A DNA stretch of 64,000 nucleotides from Chaenocephalus aceratus. Its lineage: Eukaryota > Chordata > Actinopteri > Perciformes > Channichthyidae. Every line of letters starts with the position of its first letter. Position 1 is the stretch's first letter. The notes under the pieces were generated by a model, which saw nothing but the letters and a program-made list of their open reading frames with translations, was not told the DNA's origin and did no database searches. A program made the position numbers and the translations under genes. Shown piece after piece: positions 53,440 through 64,000 of the stretch. The DNA lies in the NCBI GenBank assembly GCA_023974075.1, contig CM043788.1, positions 13,978,188-14,042,187 on the forward strand, in the 5' to 3' direction.

Positions 53440-54130
53440 TTCTAAAGGTTTCTGTTTGTTTTGGAAATGCTTCTACCTTCACGGCCCTCTTTACTGTGGT
53501 TCCTCAGGGCTCTGTTCTTGGGCCTCTTCTCTTCTCTCCGTAAACGCTTCAACTAGATCCCCACGTTAGGAAGCACAGCATCTCTTTATTTTGTTTTGCT
53601 CCAAATACCAAGCTATATCTCCTGCTCAAAAGTCACACATCTCGGTCATTGCAGCTTTTATTTGACTGTTTCCAGAAAATATTATAGACTGGATGTCTCC
53701 AAACCCTGGTTCTACTTTTTGTCCAACCTAAATCTAACAGATATCTTTGTGGTCGGCTTGGCCCATTTTCATCCTTTCCGAACCATGTGCACAATACTTT
53801 TGTGAGGATGTTTGCACAAGAGAGTCAGTCTGTCTTCACTCTTATGGTTGCAGTATGAGGAAAACACGTTTTTATCAGATCCCCATGATGTATGTATATT
53901 GTTCTCTGCCAGTTTTGATCAATTTTAGATTTAGATATGTCTTTAAATAACTCCATATGTTAGCTACCTCTTACCCATCTGACCTTTTTTAATTCCCTTT
54001 TACCCAGCTGGGTCACTCAGATCCCTTGACCACTCAATTCTGGTCAAGCCTCAGGCTTTGCCGAAGCTCAGGGGAGAACAAACTGTCAGAGCTGCCCTTT
54101 TATAAGTCATTCAAAATTCAACATAAGGCC
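53440..54130 (+). mobile_element. Heavily degraded LINE (RT relic)
   Basis: GTTCCTCAGGGCTCTGTTCT at 53497 translates as VPQGSVLGPLLFS, the RT motif. Downstream bits (CSKVTHLGHCSFYLTVSRKY) and a C-terminal-like segment near 54060-54135 keep order but no frame. Old insertion. Confidence 0.6.
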
Positions 54131-54479
54131 AACCTCTTTGGTTTTTGAATGCACCTATACATTGCCACTACTTACCTCACATTTATAGATTATTCGTTAT
54201 TTATAAAACAAATGACTTCATCCATTTCATCTAGATCTCTATCTGGGTATATGCATGTGGTTGTGTTGTTTGTTCTGTTAACATGCTTTCCCGTGTTTGA
54301 AGAGCAGTTTTCTTTGAGCTTGAAAAAAAGTGTTATAGAAGCAAGTCAAGGCTTGTTTCAAACCTCCGTGCAAAAGGATAATTGATAATTCAACAAAAAA
54401 GAAGAGTTTATTTTTCAAAAAAACTAAATGTTGAAAAACTACACCTTACACGCCACTGATTCCTACATGTATAATATAC

Positions 54480-55200
54480 TGCTCTACAATACATTGTCAG
54501 TCGTTGTTATCTATTTCAGATCTGAACACAATCATCCTGGCTGTTTGCAGTCAGGAAGCTTCTAATTGGAAGGGGAAGAAATGCTATCAGTCTTGATGGA
54601 CTGGAAGTCACGGTGACGTCTTTTTACCATCACTGACACAGATTCTGATAGATCATAGAATTAGTTTAATTATAAATGTATTATTGCTGACCTAAATTAG
54701 AACTGTTAATTTTCTTCTGCCTTTTAATAACCCATTTGCATTAAAGGTCACACATGAGTTAGTGCTTTTTATTGGCATCTTAAATCTGATCGGAGTCCAT
54801 TTTTAATCACTTCTGTTTCTTAAAACAGTTCCTCTTCCTGTGAGAAGAAAGGCTTTTATTGCCAGCCTCTCCACAAGCGCGTGAGAATTATGACTTTCAT
54901 AGCCTATGCTCTTTCGATTACTTATCAGCATTAGTGCTCTTAAATGTGTCATTAAAGCAGACATACTGGCCTAATACAGTTGTCAATTACAGAGGTCTGT
55001 TTGGCTTTTTTCTCTCGAGTCTGGGATAATTCACGGCAGTGTGGATAATGTGATCTTTAGATATTATTTGAGATTTGTATGTCACCAGGACCGGTGGGAA
55101 TGTGCTCTATGTCCATCATGATGAGCATATTACTCCCATACTGTCATAGGAAGTATTCACAAAGGGGGCAGCTGGTTTTGGCTGCTCGGAAAGGTTAAGG
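54480..55200. promoter_or_regulatory. Candidate conserved non-coding element
   Basis: Repeat-free, balanced composition with many TAATTA/TTAATT homeodomain-type words, for example TAGAATTAGTTTAATTATAA near 54656 and CATTTGCATTAAAGGTCACAC near 54733, which joins an octamer-like ATTTGCAT to a nuclear-receptor half-site. No coding frame. Conservation itself cannot be seen from one sequence. Confidence 0.35.
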
Positions 55201-56199
55201 CCGTCTCATTTGCAGCTTCACAAATTCTCACATATTGCTGTTTTCTCCTTTATACTTCAGACAAAAACCCAGGACCACTGAGACATGTGACGGGAGTAAA
55301 GACAACATGTAAATGAGGAAGTGTTTGATTGAAAACTGTAGAAAGTGGCATAAGAAGTTGGCTGCATGAATGCATGAAGCATGATAATGATGGATTATAT
55401 GTCTGTCTGTTGACATGCTGCAGGGAGAAAGTGCCCCTGTCACTGCATCACAATCCATCACAATAAACATAGATGAGTTTACCAATAATGGCTCATTGAG
55501 ACGTGGCTTTTAGGGATAAAACCACCGATCGATCCTCAGCAGGCTCCAGGTCCATTCATGGCTTTATAACAAAACCACACAAACATATCTTTACTATGAA
55601 CTGCGCAAAAACTCTCATGACTGACATTTAGATTCTGATATTTATATTCTGAAAATATCTATTAGGGGTTTACCGTAAACTTTGTAACAAGTATTTGACC
55701 CCAGAAAATAAGTTCTTCTGGTGATTGCTTGAATCTTTATCTACACTGTAAAATATTACCATGATTTCACAATATTTAGCTGTAATATTTTACAATAAAT
55801 TACTGTTTTACCACTTTACAGTCTTTACCTGTGATGTTCACAATATAATACTGTAATTTTGAATTTCACAGTTAAATCAATGCAGGCACAGTTAATTACT
55901 GTGAATGTACAGGATAAATGATTACAAGGATTTCCCAACATGTTACTGTATTATTTCACAGTACAATACTGTATTCAGACCATCCTCTGTGATAACACAA
56001 CAAATTAAGTGATTTTCTTGCTTTTATCGTTCTTGCATTGGCTTTAAATACTAATTTATTTCTTTGGTGCAGGTTTTACTTAAATTGAAAGGGGCACCGC
56101 TGCATGTGCCTTAAAATAAACTATGCAACATATACATCTATGTAAAATTGAAATTGTTGTCTTGGCTTATTGTTTTCAGGTGCTTCCTGGGCATTAATC

Positions 56200-57434
56200 C
56201 TGAGACGGGCTCGAATGCCAAAAAGAGGCATGGCAATTTAAACCCCCATGTCAGCACATTCTTCAGAAAATTGTTGATTTCGAGTGGATGTCTGTGTAGA
56301 CATGTGCTCCCCTTCTTGTTTTCTTTTCTGTCTCCCTGCTGCGCAGGTGCACCTGGTCTGCCCCTGGCTCCGCCTCTGCCCAGGTGTTCCAAACTCTACT
56401 CAGCCATGTATATATAAAGAGAAGAAGTTTTTTATTATGAACAGAGGTCAAGTTATATGGGAGAGCTTTTCTTCCAATGATGGAACATATAGTTCAATTT
56501 AACAGTCTTTTTTTCAATGTTAAGTGTCATGCACACATAAAGAATAATGTTGCTCAAATGACTGACAGGCTTCACAGCTTCTCGTCTCACATCATATTAT
56601 CTGACCTCTACATTTATTATAAAATATGTTTCTATATGTCAAACTTAAATCAGCTTCATATAAATGAATGTCTTCAAAATCTGAACTTGCTCTTCAGCTT
56701 TCAGGACTTATCAGAGGGGAAAAATACTTTTTATTCTGAAAGGTTCCTCTCAGTCAGCAGGGACAGACCTTCTGCTGCTGCTGTTGTCGGTCCTTGTGAA
56801 GATAATGCTGACCGTATTCCTTTTTAACAATGCTGTTGTTGCAAGAGCAGCTCCACTGTGGTTAGGGTTAGGGCTTTGAGGACAGATAGGTTGACTGGTG
56901 CAGAGAACAGCTTTTCTTCCAATGATGGAACATATAGTTCAATTTAACAGTCTTGTTTTCAATGTTAAGTGTCATGCACACATAAAGAATAATGTTAATA
57001 TAAAGAGAAGCTGGAGGAGAAGGATGTCTCGCCTATCCTAACGCCGGGAAACACTCTCCTTAGAATACCTCTTTGCCATTTTGAGCTGTAGGCCATATTT
57101 TTGCAGATGTGTTTATGTTTAGCCTGGAGGACCTGGTAGTCCAGTTTTTGGCTTTATTTTGTTCCCCATAGGGTTTATAATTGGTTTCTGGTTAGGGGGG
57201 GGGAGCTCTGGGTCCTACGGTCCGTGGTGTGGCTGCCTCGGGTTCCCTCCTTCTGTTTGTTCCTTTTGGCCAGTCCTCCAGACCTCTTTTTGTTTCCCGT
57301 TTCGCTTGTGTGAGCAAACTGCTGATTATCAATAAATGCTCGTTACCAAGTACCGGTTATTGCGTGTATTCTTTCATGTTAGAATATATGCAATGTCAGC
57401 TACTACCGCGAAGTAGAGGTTGGGGCCGTAACAT
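56200..57434 (+). mobile_element. LTR-like segment split by an insertion
   Basis: The left part has a TATATATAAAGAGAAG TATA-type box near 56408. The right part has AATAAATGCTCG near 57331 and ends GGGGCCGTAACA at 57434, the style of a gypsy LTR end. Between them sits the block 56425-56997, flanked on both sides by ATATAAAGAGAAG. A matching 5' LTR start was not identified, so this is a partial solo LTR at best. Confidence 0.4.
56425..56997 (+). repeat. Duplicated block, copy 1 (within 13-bp direct repeats)
   Basis: Bases 56428-56863 match 59147-59607 at roughly 98% by eye, except for a 29-base segment present only in copy 2 (59421-59449). A third partial copy (56905-56995) follows inside the block. 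A 38-residue frame, SEGKNTFYSERFLSVSRDRP onward, is open in both copies. Its family is unknown. Confidence 0.8.
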
Positions 57435-57914
57435 GTCCAAGACACTGTGAAATGTACTTTGCACTTCAATGGAGTAATACAAAGTTAAAATAGGAATTTT
57501 CTTTGTTTTTCTTTGTTGATTGAGCTGATTGAATTGTGTAGTTATGGTAAAATCCCAGTTAACTAGTCAGATTTACAATATAATATCATATTATTTACAT
57601 TTTTATATTTACAGTAAATTACTGGCTAATGTGTTGCATTACTTCTACAGTAAAAGTGTGAAAATACAAGTAATTACTGTAATTTATGTACAGCAAGGTA
57701 CCATAATACCACAGCTCTGTACTGCTATATCACAGTAATTCCATGGGCATGGCAACTGTAAACTCACAGTATTTAGTTGTACTTTTATTCTAATTTACTG
57801 TAAAATATCTACAGTAAATTACTGTGAAATATTTACTGTCAATTACTGTGAAATCCATGCAACTAGTAGCCAGTAATTTACTGTAATTTTACAGCCAAAC
57901 ATTTTACATTGTAG

Positions 57915-59140
57915 TGCCATTATGATGAAAATGCCTTTCAGTTTGGGAGTTGAAATGATCATAACAACTCTAAATCAAACAACATTGATGAAACAACAAT
58001 TAGAAAGGTAAATGTGATAGAAAATAAATATTTTATTATTATTATATACATTTTTTCATGTCCCAGATTTCTTCAAATTTGTATAGAAATCTGTTCAATG
58101 GTTGTCAAATATTAGCGTGATTTCAGACTGAAAAGAATGCCTGGTCAATGTGATTATCAGCCACAGTACCTAACAAATAAACCACCATAAACACATCAAA
58201 TTAAGCATACATGTGTTTGAGGGAATAATGCATTAGAAGTGTATACATGTACAGTGCTGTTGTAATGTGGTGAGCTTTAATGCTCATTCACATGTTGTGA
58301 TATGCTCTTGAATCTGATGCTGCACTTAAAGTAACACATCATACTATGAAAGGCAGCCACTCTAATGGAAAGAATACGAACCATGTTTACGTATACTTCA
58401 GAGATAATGATGACAAATGAGAGGTTTCGAGTGTTCAATTACGGGACATCATCAGAAAAAGGAAGGAAATGCGCACGGTTGTGCTTGTTCATCTGATTAA
58501 CAGAGTCCTGTGAAACTCTATAGCAACCGAGCTCCATTATTTAGAGTGGCAACATGTAAACAGGAGAGATCAATGAGCCTCTCTAAAAGGCTAGAAGAGT
58601 CAAGCTTTGGAGTGGGTTATAATTAGGAGCCAGCTATGTGTCTCCAACCTGATGCGCTCATTAAAAGCTGCTTACAAGTCGGGCCAGGGCTGGAGACTAT
58701 ACAGTACAGTGTTTACACCAACAAGAGTTTGTGTAAGATAACATTTGTTTTGTTAGGTGACTGAATCACCATTTTGTTTCCCCTTTCATTGGGTTTTAAT
58801 GCAAGATACAGATGTTTTAAACTAAGGCTGGGCTCAGATTGGTTTGGTATATTACTTTTTTAAAGAAATCTGGGAGTTTGTTTGGTGTCCCTCAGAAGTG
58901 TTTTGGTCCTTAGGGCCAACATAGCTATATCAGTTTAAATAAAACATGTAATAAATTGGTCATTATTGTTTGTAATGTATGACAAGCTGGTAAGAGAACT
59001 CAGAAGGTTTTTTTATTACCTGATTCCTGAGATATAGATTTGAAATCTGACGATCGATGTTGTTTCAGATCCAGCATTAATATATTAGACTGTTAACTGC
59101 TAACCCTTCTACAGTCAGCTGTATAGAACTAGCTTTGGCA
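57915..59140. promoter_or_regulatory. Intergenic sequence with a candidate conserved element (58330-58710)
   Basis: Most is AT-rich without feature. Bases 58330-58710 are repeat-free with enhancer-like composition (for example GGGTTATAATTAGGAGCCAGC near 58614 and GATGCGCTCATTAAAAGCTG near 58652). No splice-supported exon. Confidence 0.3.
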
Positions 59141-59146
59141 AGTTTT

Positions 59147-59607
59147 TTTTATTATGAACAGAGGTCAAGTTATATGGGAGAGCTTTTCTTCCAATGATGG
59201 AACATATAGTTCAATTTAACAGTCTTTTTTTCAATGTTAAGTGTCATGCACACATAAAGAATAATGTTGCTCAAATGACTGACAGGCTTCACAGCTTCTA
59301 GTCTCACATCATATTATCTGACCTCTACATTTATTATAAAATATGTTTCTATATGTCAAACTTAAATCAGCTTCATATAAATGAATGTCTTCAAAATCTG
59401 AACTTGCTCTTCAGCTTTCTGTGTGCATCCTGACTCCTGACCTCGGTCAGGACTTATCAGAGGGGAAAAATACTTTTTATTCTGAAAGGTTCCTCTCAGT
59501 CAGCAGGGACAGACCTTCTGCTGCTGCTGTTGTCGGTCCTTGTGAAGATAATGCTGACCGTATTCCTTTTTAACAATGCTGTTGTTGCAAGAGCAGCTCC
59601 ACTGTGG
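59147..59607 (+). repeat. Duplicated block, copy 2
   Basis: Second copy of the 56428-56863 block, 2.7 kb away in the same orientation, with the extra CTGTGTGCATCCTGACTCCT segment. No target duplication recognised at its ends. The right edge joins a TTAA-MITE fragment (59608-59670). Confidence 0.85.
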
Positions 59608-59670
59608 TGCAAACATGGAAGCATGTCACAGTAGAGGGACAAAATACAAATATGAACCTCTGATTATACA
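59608..59670. mobile_element. TTAA-type MITE 3' fragment
   Basis: AAGCATGTCACAGTAGAGGG and ACAAAATACAAATATGAACC are shared with the copies at 15998 and 27590. Confidence 0.55.
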
Positions 59671-60725
59671 TGTTTTAACAAAAAGTTGTTTTTTTGTTCT
59701 TTTAGGCTTTTTTTGCAATTCATAATATGAAAAAAATATTAAACAACTTCACTTATTTTACTATTGTATCCAATTGACCAAACTGACCATCCTTGGATCA
59801 ATGCAAACAAAATGTCTGGTTTCCTGGATGTAGGGAGAAAATAAATGTAGTACTCCTCAGACAAAAGTTCACTTATTTCCATTACCCTTGTGACCATCCT
59901 ACCATCAATTATGTCCAAAACATTTGGGCCAGATGCGCAAATATAAAAGCTCTTCCCAGCAGGATACTACTCTCTGCGATACAATTACATCTGACCTTCA
60001 AATGCTCTATGAGACCCATCGTAAAACACTCCCCACATATCAACTCAACATCAAAATCCCACAGCAGTTTAACACAAATTACAAATGAGGAGACTCACAT
60101 TTACTTTGACTATTTGGCCAAAACTCTTCTCTGAGATCATTTCATGATAAAACCTCTGCAGTACACAGTCAGAAACACGTTAATTTATTGTCAAAATGTC
60201 ATTGACAACACAGGGAAATGTCAATAAGCTTCACAGAACTGCGGTTAAATGGTTATTTTTGTCACAGTTTTCTTATTCACAGTCTTAATATTCTTTTTAT
60301 TTTTATAACTTAAAGAGGAATGAAACCTAGGATAAAATAACAGTCAAAGATTATTGAATTGCCTTCCCATCCCAGTATGAAATGTCATTTAAACCTGGTC
60401 TAACAGCAATATAAATTATGAAATGTTGCATTATAATGTCTCCCGGTGTATTATCATTCAAATCATGTTTACAAAATGTCCCCTCAGAGAGAAGTCTAAA
60501 GGTTATTATGTCCTGTGTGTCATGAAAACAGTCAAAGGCAACATCAAGAGCAGCCATCCCTCTGCTCTCATATGCCGTGGAGACGTGAAGCAAAGAGTCA
60601 GGCTTCAATTGGATAATGAGCAGGGGCTTTTACATTTCCTTTTTTATTTTGGTAGCGTCTCGTTTGTCTCTTGTTTCAGATACTTCACTTCCTTTCACCT
60701 GTCCCTTGTTATCACCCTGTTATAG
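59671..60725. other. Non-coding, no feature recognised
   Basis: AT-rich sequence. The plus-strand frame 59793-60134 shows no recognisable domain and may be an old LINE relic. Confidence 0.35.
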
Positions 60726-60726
60726 C

Positions 60727-62290
60727 GAGGCGAAGTCCCTCCCCTTCCGGGAGCCTCCATGGGACCCCGGAAGCGGAAAATTATACATTGAAGTCAATGG
60801 AGAGAGAAAAGTTATCTTTTGATCCCGTTTGAATTGTGCCACGAATGACACATATGATGTTTGTCAATTTAAAAGAACATTTTGCAAGTCAAAAAAATTC
60901 AAATGTGTCGTAAAACTATGAAGTTACACATTTTTGTGTGTGAAACCGCTACAGGTCTCTGGTCTCGCACAATACGCGTCACCATCACAAAGATGGCCGT
61001 CACGTTAGCAAATTTCACCTGTTTCTTTCAGAATGAGGCGAAAAGTATAAAACGATGTGAAAATCACTACAAGTCTGGGCATGTTGAGAGCTGTACATAC
61101 ACGAAAGGGGAGTTAGTCGGTTCTGTAAGAGCAGCGGGACCGGCTTTACAAGATGTCGGTGAGTAATATGAGTGCAATGTGTAACGTTAATGTCAGCTAG
61201 CTAACATTAGCTAACAAGGTACACTAACGTGTTTTGTTTTAGCAACTAGTTTTCTCCTTAAGAACTTCGTGGTCTCTGTGTATGCTGTGGATAACGTTAG
61301 TGTTCACAAGAACAAGATACACTCCCGTGTTTTGTTTTAGTTGCTCTTCAGATTGAAGCGGCCAGTTTTATATCATACTATACTGTATGTGTGATCTCCT
61401 TCAAAAGTAGTCCAGCCGGTGTCTCAACTTTACCAACAGCGAGAGGAGACATACAACCCACTGGCCAGAGACATCGCCACTGAGGATGTAGACTGGTTCA
61501 GGTCTGCACTGAGGGGCGCACAGTGTGGCATGGCATGGCTTTTGTCACCTGAGCCAGAGCCGCGGCCTCAACATCAGGCCATTGTCACCGTGCCAGAGCT
61601 GGTGAAGGGGCATGGGGGTCGGGGACTTGAGGCAATTCTTGCCTCAATGCGACTGAGCAGAGACCAGCAAGCTGCCATCCAGACAGCCACCGTAGGACAG
61701 TGGACAAATCCTCAGTGGCAGTTACACAGGCGGGGCAGGTTGACAGCCAGCAATTTTGGTGCTGTGCTGCGGTCGGGACTTTCATCCACTCCATGCGCGT
61801 CCCTCATGAAGAAGGTGCTTGGGGGGTACAACTTGGACGGAGTCATGGCTGTCAACTGGGGGGTTGTAAACGAGGCCGAAGGGGTGAAGGGGTGAAGGCA
61901 GTGTTCGAATCTGGTCTCTTTGTGAGTGAGTCGGGTGTTTTGGGAGCATCACGCCATCTGCCCTGCTGGAGGTGAAGTGTCCACACAGCCAGAGGAACAT
62001 GACCATCGCGGAGGCAGTCCAGTTGCCATCCTTCTGTCTCCGTGAGGAGGGTGGGTCATATATTCTCAAGGAGAATCACCCATACTGGCACCAGGTCCAA
62101 GGGTAGCTGCACATCACAGACCGGAGTCTCTGCTACTTTGTTGTGTGGACCAGAAGGAGGCGATCATCATCCTCATCCCCAAAGACCCTGCATGGCATGG
62201 AAATCTCCTCCTCCTGGAGAAATTCTATACCCAGCATATGCTCCCTGTGTTGGCCAGTAGAGGAGGACATTTAAATAAACACCCTGGGAC
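60727..62290 (+). pseudogene. YqaJ-type nuclease gene of a multicopy fish family, broken
   Basis: A first exon ends at the donor GTCG/GTGAGT (61159) with KRCENHYKSGHVESCTYTKG. A second begins near 61407 and encodes PLARDIATEDVDWFRSALRG, then the YqaJ N-terminal signature WQLHRRGRLTASNFGAVLRS. The frame breaks at a duplicated GGGGTGAA (about 61883-61898), continues as KAVFESGLFVSESGVLGAS, loses the expected SPDG catalytic loop, and resumes as ALLEVKCPHSQRN. KENHPYWHQVQG is followed by an in-frame TAG and LHITDRSLCYFVVWT. YqaJ domains are PD-(D/E)xK exonucleases of lambda-exonuclease type. In fish they occur in repeated, transposon-like families. The 5' region with CATTGAAGTCAATGGAGAG also looks multicopy. 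Confidence 0.75.
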
Positions 62291-63285
62291 TCTGCGTTGT
62301 GTTTCGTATGTGTGATGGGGTGTTATGCAGAGGGGAGGAAAATAGGACACAGCAGATTGGGATTGTGGTGGAGATGCTGAGCAGTTATTTAATTGTTGCA
62401 TGTAATTATTATTATACTGCGTGCTTCTTAGTTATTCCATCTTTTGCTGTAACATGGATCTGTATGTAACTCTATATTTACCTGTTATCTACCACACTTC
62501 CTTCTACATCATACACCATCATTATACATGATGGTGTATATAGGATATATATATATATAATTTTGTATACATATCTGTAAATTGTATAATTTAATTTTTC
62601 GTATTTGGGATTGTTGGAAACGTCTTTTTTATCTCCCTGTCTATAAACACAAACTGAGTAAGATTGACAATAAAGTTGACTTTGAAAAATATATATATTC
62701 TTTATGAAAATAGTTGACTGTTGTCAAATGAATCCAAATGAAACGTTGGACTGAACTACAACTACGCCTTTAAATCTCTACGGACTGATTTTCAGTGGGA
62801 TGGCAAGTTCCTATCTTTAAACATTTATAAGTTTTTTCTCAGAACAGATTTGATTTTCTGAAGTTAATTTAACTTTGGCGACCATGTAAGGTCATTATTA
62901 AAAGGTACAATCAATTTGTTTAGGGTTGACTAAAATAATGAAAAACATTTCATTTGGATAATTTACTGACAGTATAAGAAACTCACCTGTTCCTTTTTTA
63001 TAAAGTGAAACAGTTGAAATGATAGATTTTAGTAAACTTAAAAACAACCTTCTCCAAAAGCTATCAAGGAATATACCGAATACTTGTTTTCGAACTTTAT
63101 TACATATTTTTATATAAATAGGTTGAATGATCCATAATTGACAGAAGCTGTTGTTTACACTGTGTTTACACTGACCTGTTACTCATATATTAATGTCTTT
63201 GTAACTTCAGTAAACCACTACCTCACTAATTTATTTCATTCATCACGGTTCAGTAAACTAAGTGATACATGAACCAGTTTGAAAA
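62291..63285. other. Non-coding, no feature recognised
   Basis: AT-rich sequence with a (TA)n patch at 62545-62560 and AATAAAGTTGACTTTG near 62669 that resembles a LINE/SINE tail. No gene. Confidence 0.4.
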
Positions 63286-63288
63286 CAG

Positions 63289-63383
63289 CTAAGCTTCCTT
63301 TCTCTTTTGTCCATACACTTGGCCCTTTCTCTTTTCCATGTGGAAAATGGCAGCTGCATATTCTGCTTTTCTCATCTGCTCGT
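63289..63383 (-). CDS. Putative terminal coding exon, family unknown
   Basis: On the minus strand a good acceptor (TTTTCTCATTGTAG) precedes EQMRKAEYAAAIFHMEKRKG and QVYGQKRKEA before TAG at 63289-63291. It is a highly charged amphipathic helix, the kind that ends many small nuclear or transposon-associated proteins. Upstream exons would lie to the right, beyond or near the window edge; none was identified. It may be a chance frame. Confidence 0.35.
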
Positions 63384-64000
63384 CTACAATGAGAAAATTA
63401 TATGATTAATTACTAATAATCAATTAAAACCTGTTATTACCAATATTTCACAAATTCTTCATCTAATCTTAAGAGCACAGCTGTATGTTGAGTATGTCAA
63501 CTTTGCTTGGTTCATCTTACTGGGGGGCAGCTATGCAGTTGAAGGCAGAATGAATGAAGGCAGTATGAATGTATTATTGACTCAGAATGAAGCACAACTT
63601 CATGTCATACAATACATTGGCTTTATTTGTAATTGTGTGAAAACATATGAGCATTGATTAGCAAGCAGGACCTGCAGGAACAGAGAATGGTGATGGATGG
63701 AGCTGGGAAGAGAGAAGAATAAAGAAAACAGATCAACTGTTCTGGGGAATGGAAACTCAGCTGTGTGCTAACAAGGTGGAGGGACAGGAGGACGCTGGAA
63801 CGGGGCTATTCACTCCAGTTTTGCAGCGTCCCACTGTACTACATGTCTATACACTGTACCAATGTATCACATGGACCACTGTCTTGTAGGTGTCCCACAC
63901 CCACCTCTTTTTCACTAGCAGGAACCGCGCCACAACAATGTGATGTTTGTAAGTGTATTGAAGTAACATGTGAATGATATGAGGGGGGTGAAGAGATGAT
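63384..64000. other. Right flank, nothing recognised
   Basis: No repeat family or exon could be supported in the last 600 bases. Confidence 0.4.

Larger units (their letters stand above)
55741..57914. mobile_element. TIR element with ACAGTAAATTACTGT subterminal repeats, hosting later insertions
   Basis: The left end CTACACTGTAAAATATTACC and right end CATTTTACATTGTAG are inverted relatives. Both flanks (55745-55970 and 57540-57905) are saturated with CAGTAAATTACTGT-type words, typical of a fish DNA-transposon family. The interior holds an LTR-like segment and a duplicated block. No transposase frame. Confidence 0.55.

Overview
The window is nuclear DNA from a ray-finned (teleost) fish. The evidence is spliced vertebrate genes with GT-AG exons, long (TG)n tracts, a tRNA-derived fish-type SINE, and a dense mix of L2/CR1-type LINEs, DIRS and Ngaro-like tyrosine-recombinase retrotransposons, a PIF/Harbinger element with a MADF exon, a THAP/P-element-like transposase, and hAT-type and TTAA-flanked MITEs. 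There are no operons, CRISPR arrays or rRNA genes.

Two host genes stand head to head. ZC3H3 (CCCH zinc-finger protein 3) runs leftward from its ATG at 13137. Its first three coding exons are visible (13092-13137, 11035-12476, 9627-9799); the CCCH finger exons were not found and probably lie beyond the left edge. A CYLD-like deubiquitinase runs rightward from a non-coding first exon near 14250 to a stop at 26724, with about 14 coding exons carrying CAP-Gly modules, the catalytic Cys, His and Asp motifs and a zinc-binding insert. The two genes share an intergenic region of about 1.1 kb, and an IRF/ISRE-like motif lies beside the CYLD-like first exon. Both genes are hit by single-base indels in otherwise well-kept exons, most simply explained by consensus errors in the assembly, with pseudogenisation as the alternative.

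Layout: 1-9600 is the left flank and ZC3H3 intron, with a hAT-like end, a SINE, a Harbinger MITE, a LINE fragment, a palindromic MITE and a candidate conserved element. 9600-13137 is ZC3H3. 14250-26724 is CYLD-like, with a LINE and a TIR element in its introns. 26725-34950 is repeats: L2 tail, Ngaro terminal repeat, hAT MITE with a tRNA-like segment, and a THAP/P-element transposon carrying a 27-bp minisatellite. 34950-47000 is a deep transposon nest. 47030-50640 is a LINE fragment and a DIRS1-like element with a hAT element inside it. 50640-64000 is mostly non-coding with relic LINE, a TIR element holding LTR-like and duplicated blocks, two candidate conserved elements, a broken YqaJ-nuclease gene and an orphan terminal exon.

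The most striking structure is the nest. An internally deleted Ngaro/DIRS element was entered by a Harbinger element (3-bp TSD TGA) and by an L2-type LINE (8-bp TSD GATATAGG). The LINE was then entered by a young LTR retrotransposon (5-bp TSD AAGCC, two 394-bp LTRs differing at one base noticed). That LTR element has no recognisable protease, reverse transcriptase, RNase H or integrase. Its 3.3-kb interior is a proline-rich reading frame built from several unrelated tandem repeats, which is the best candidate here for something undescribed.
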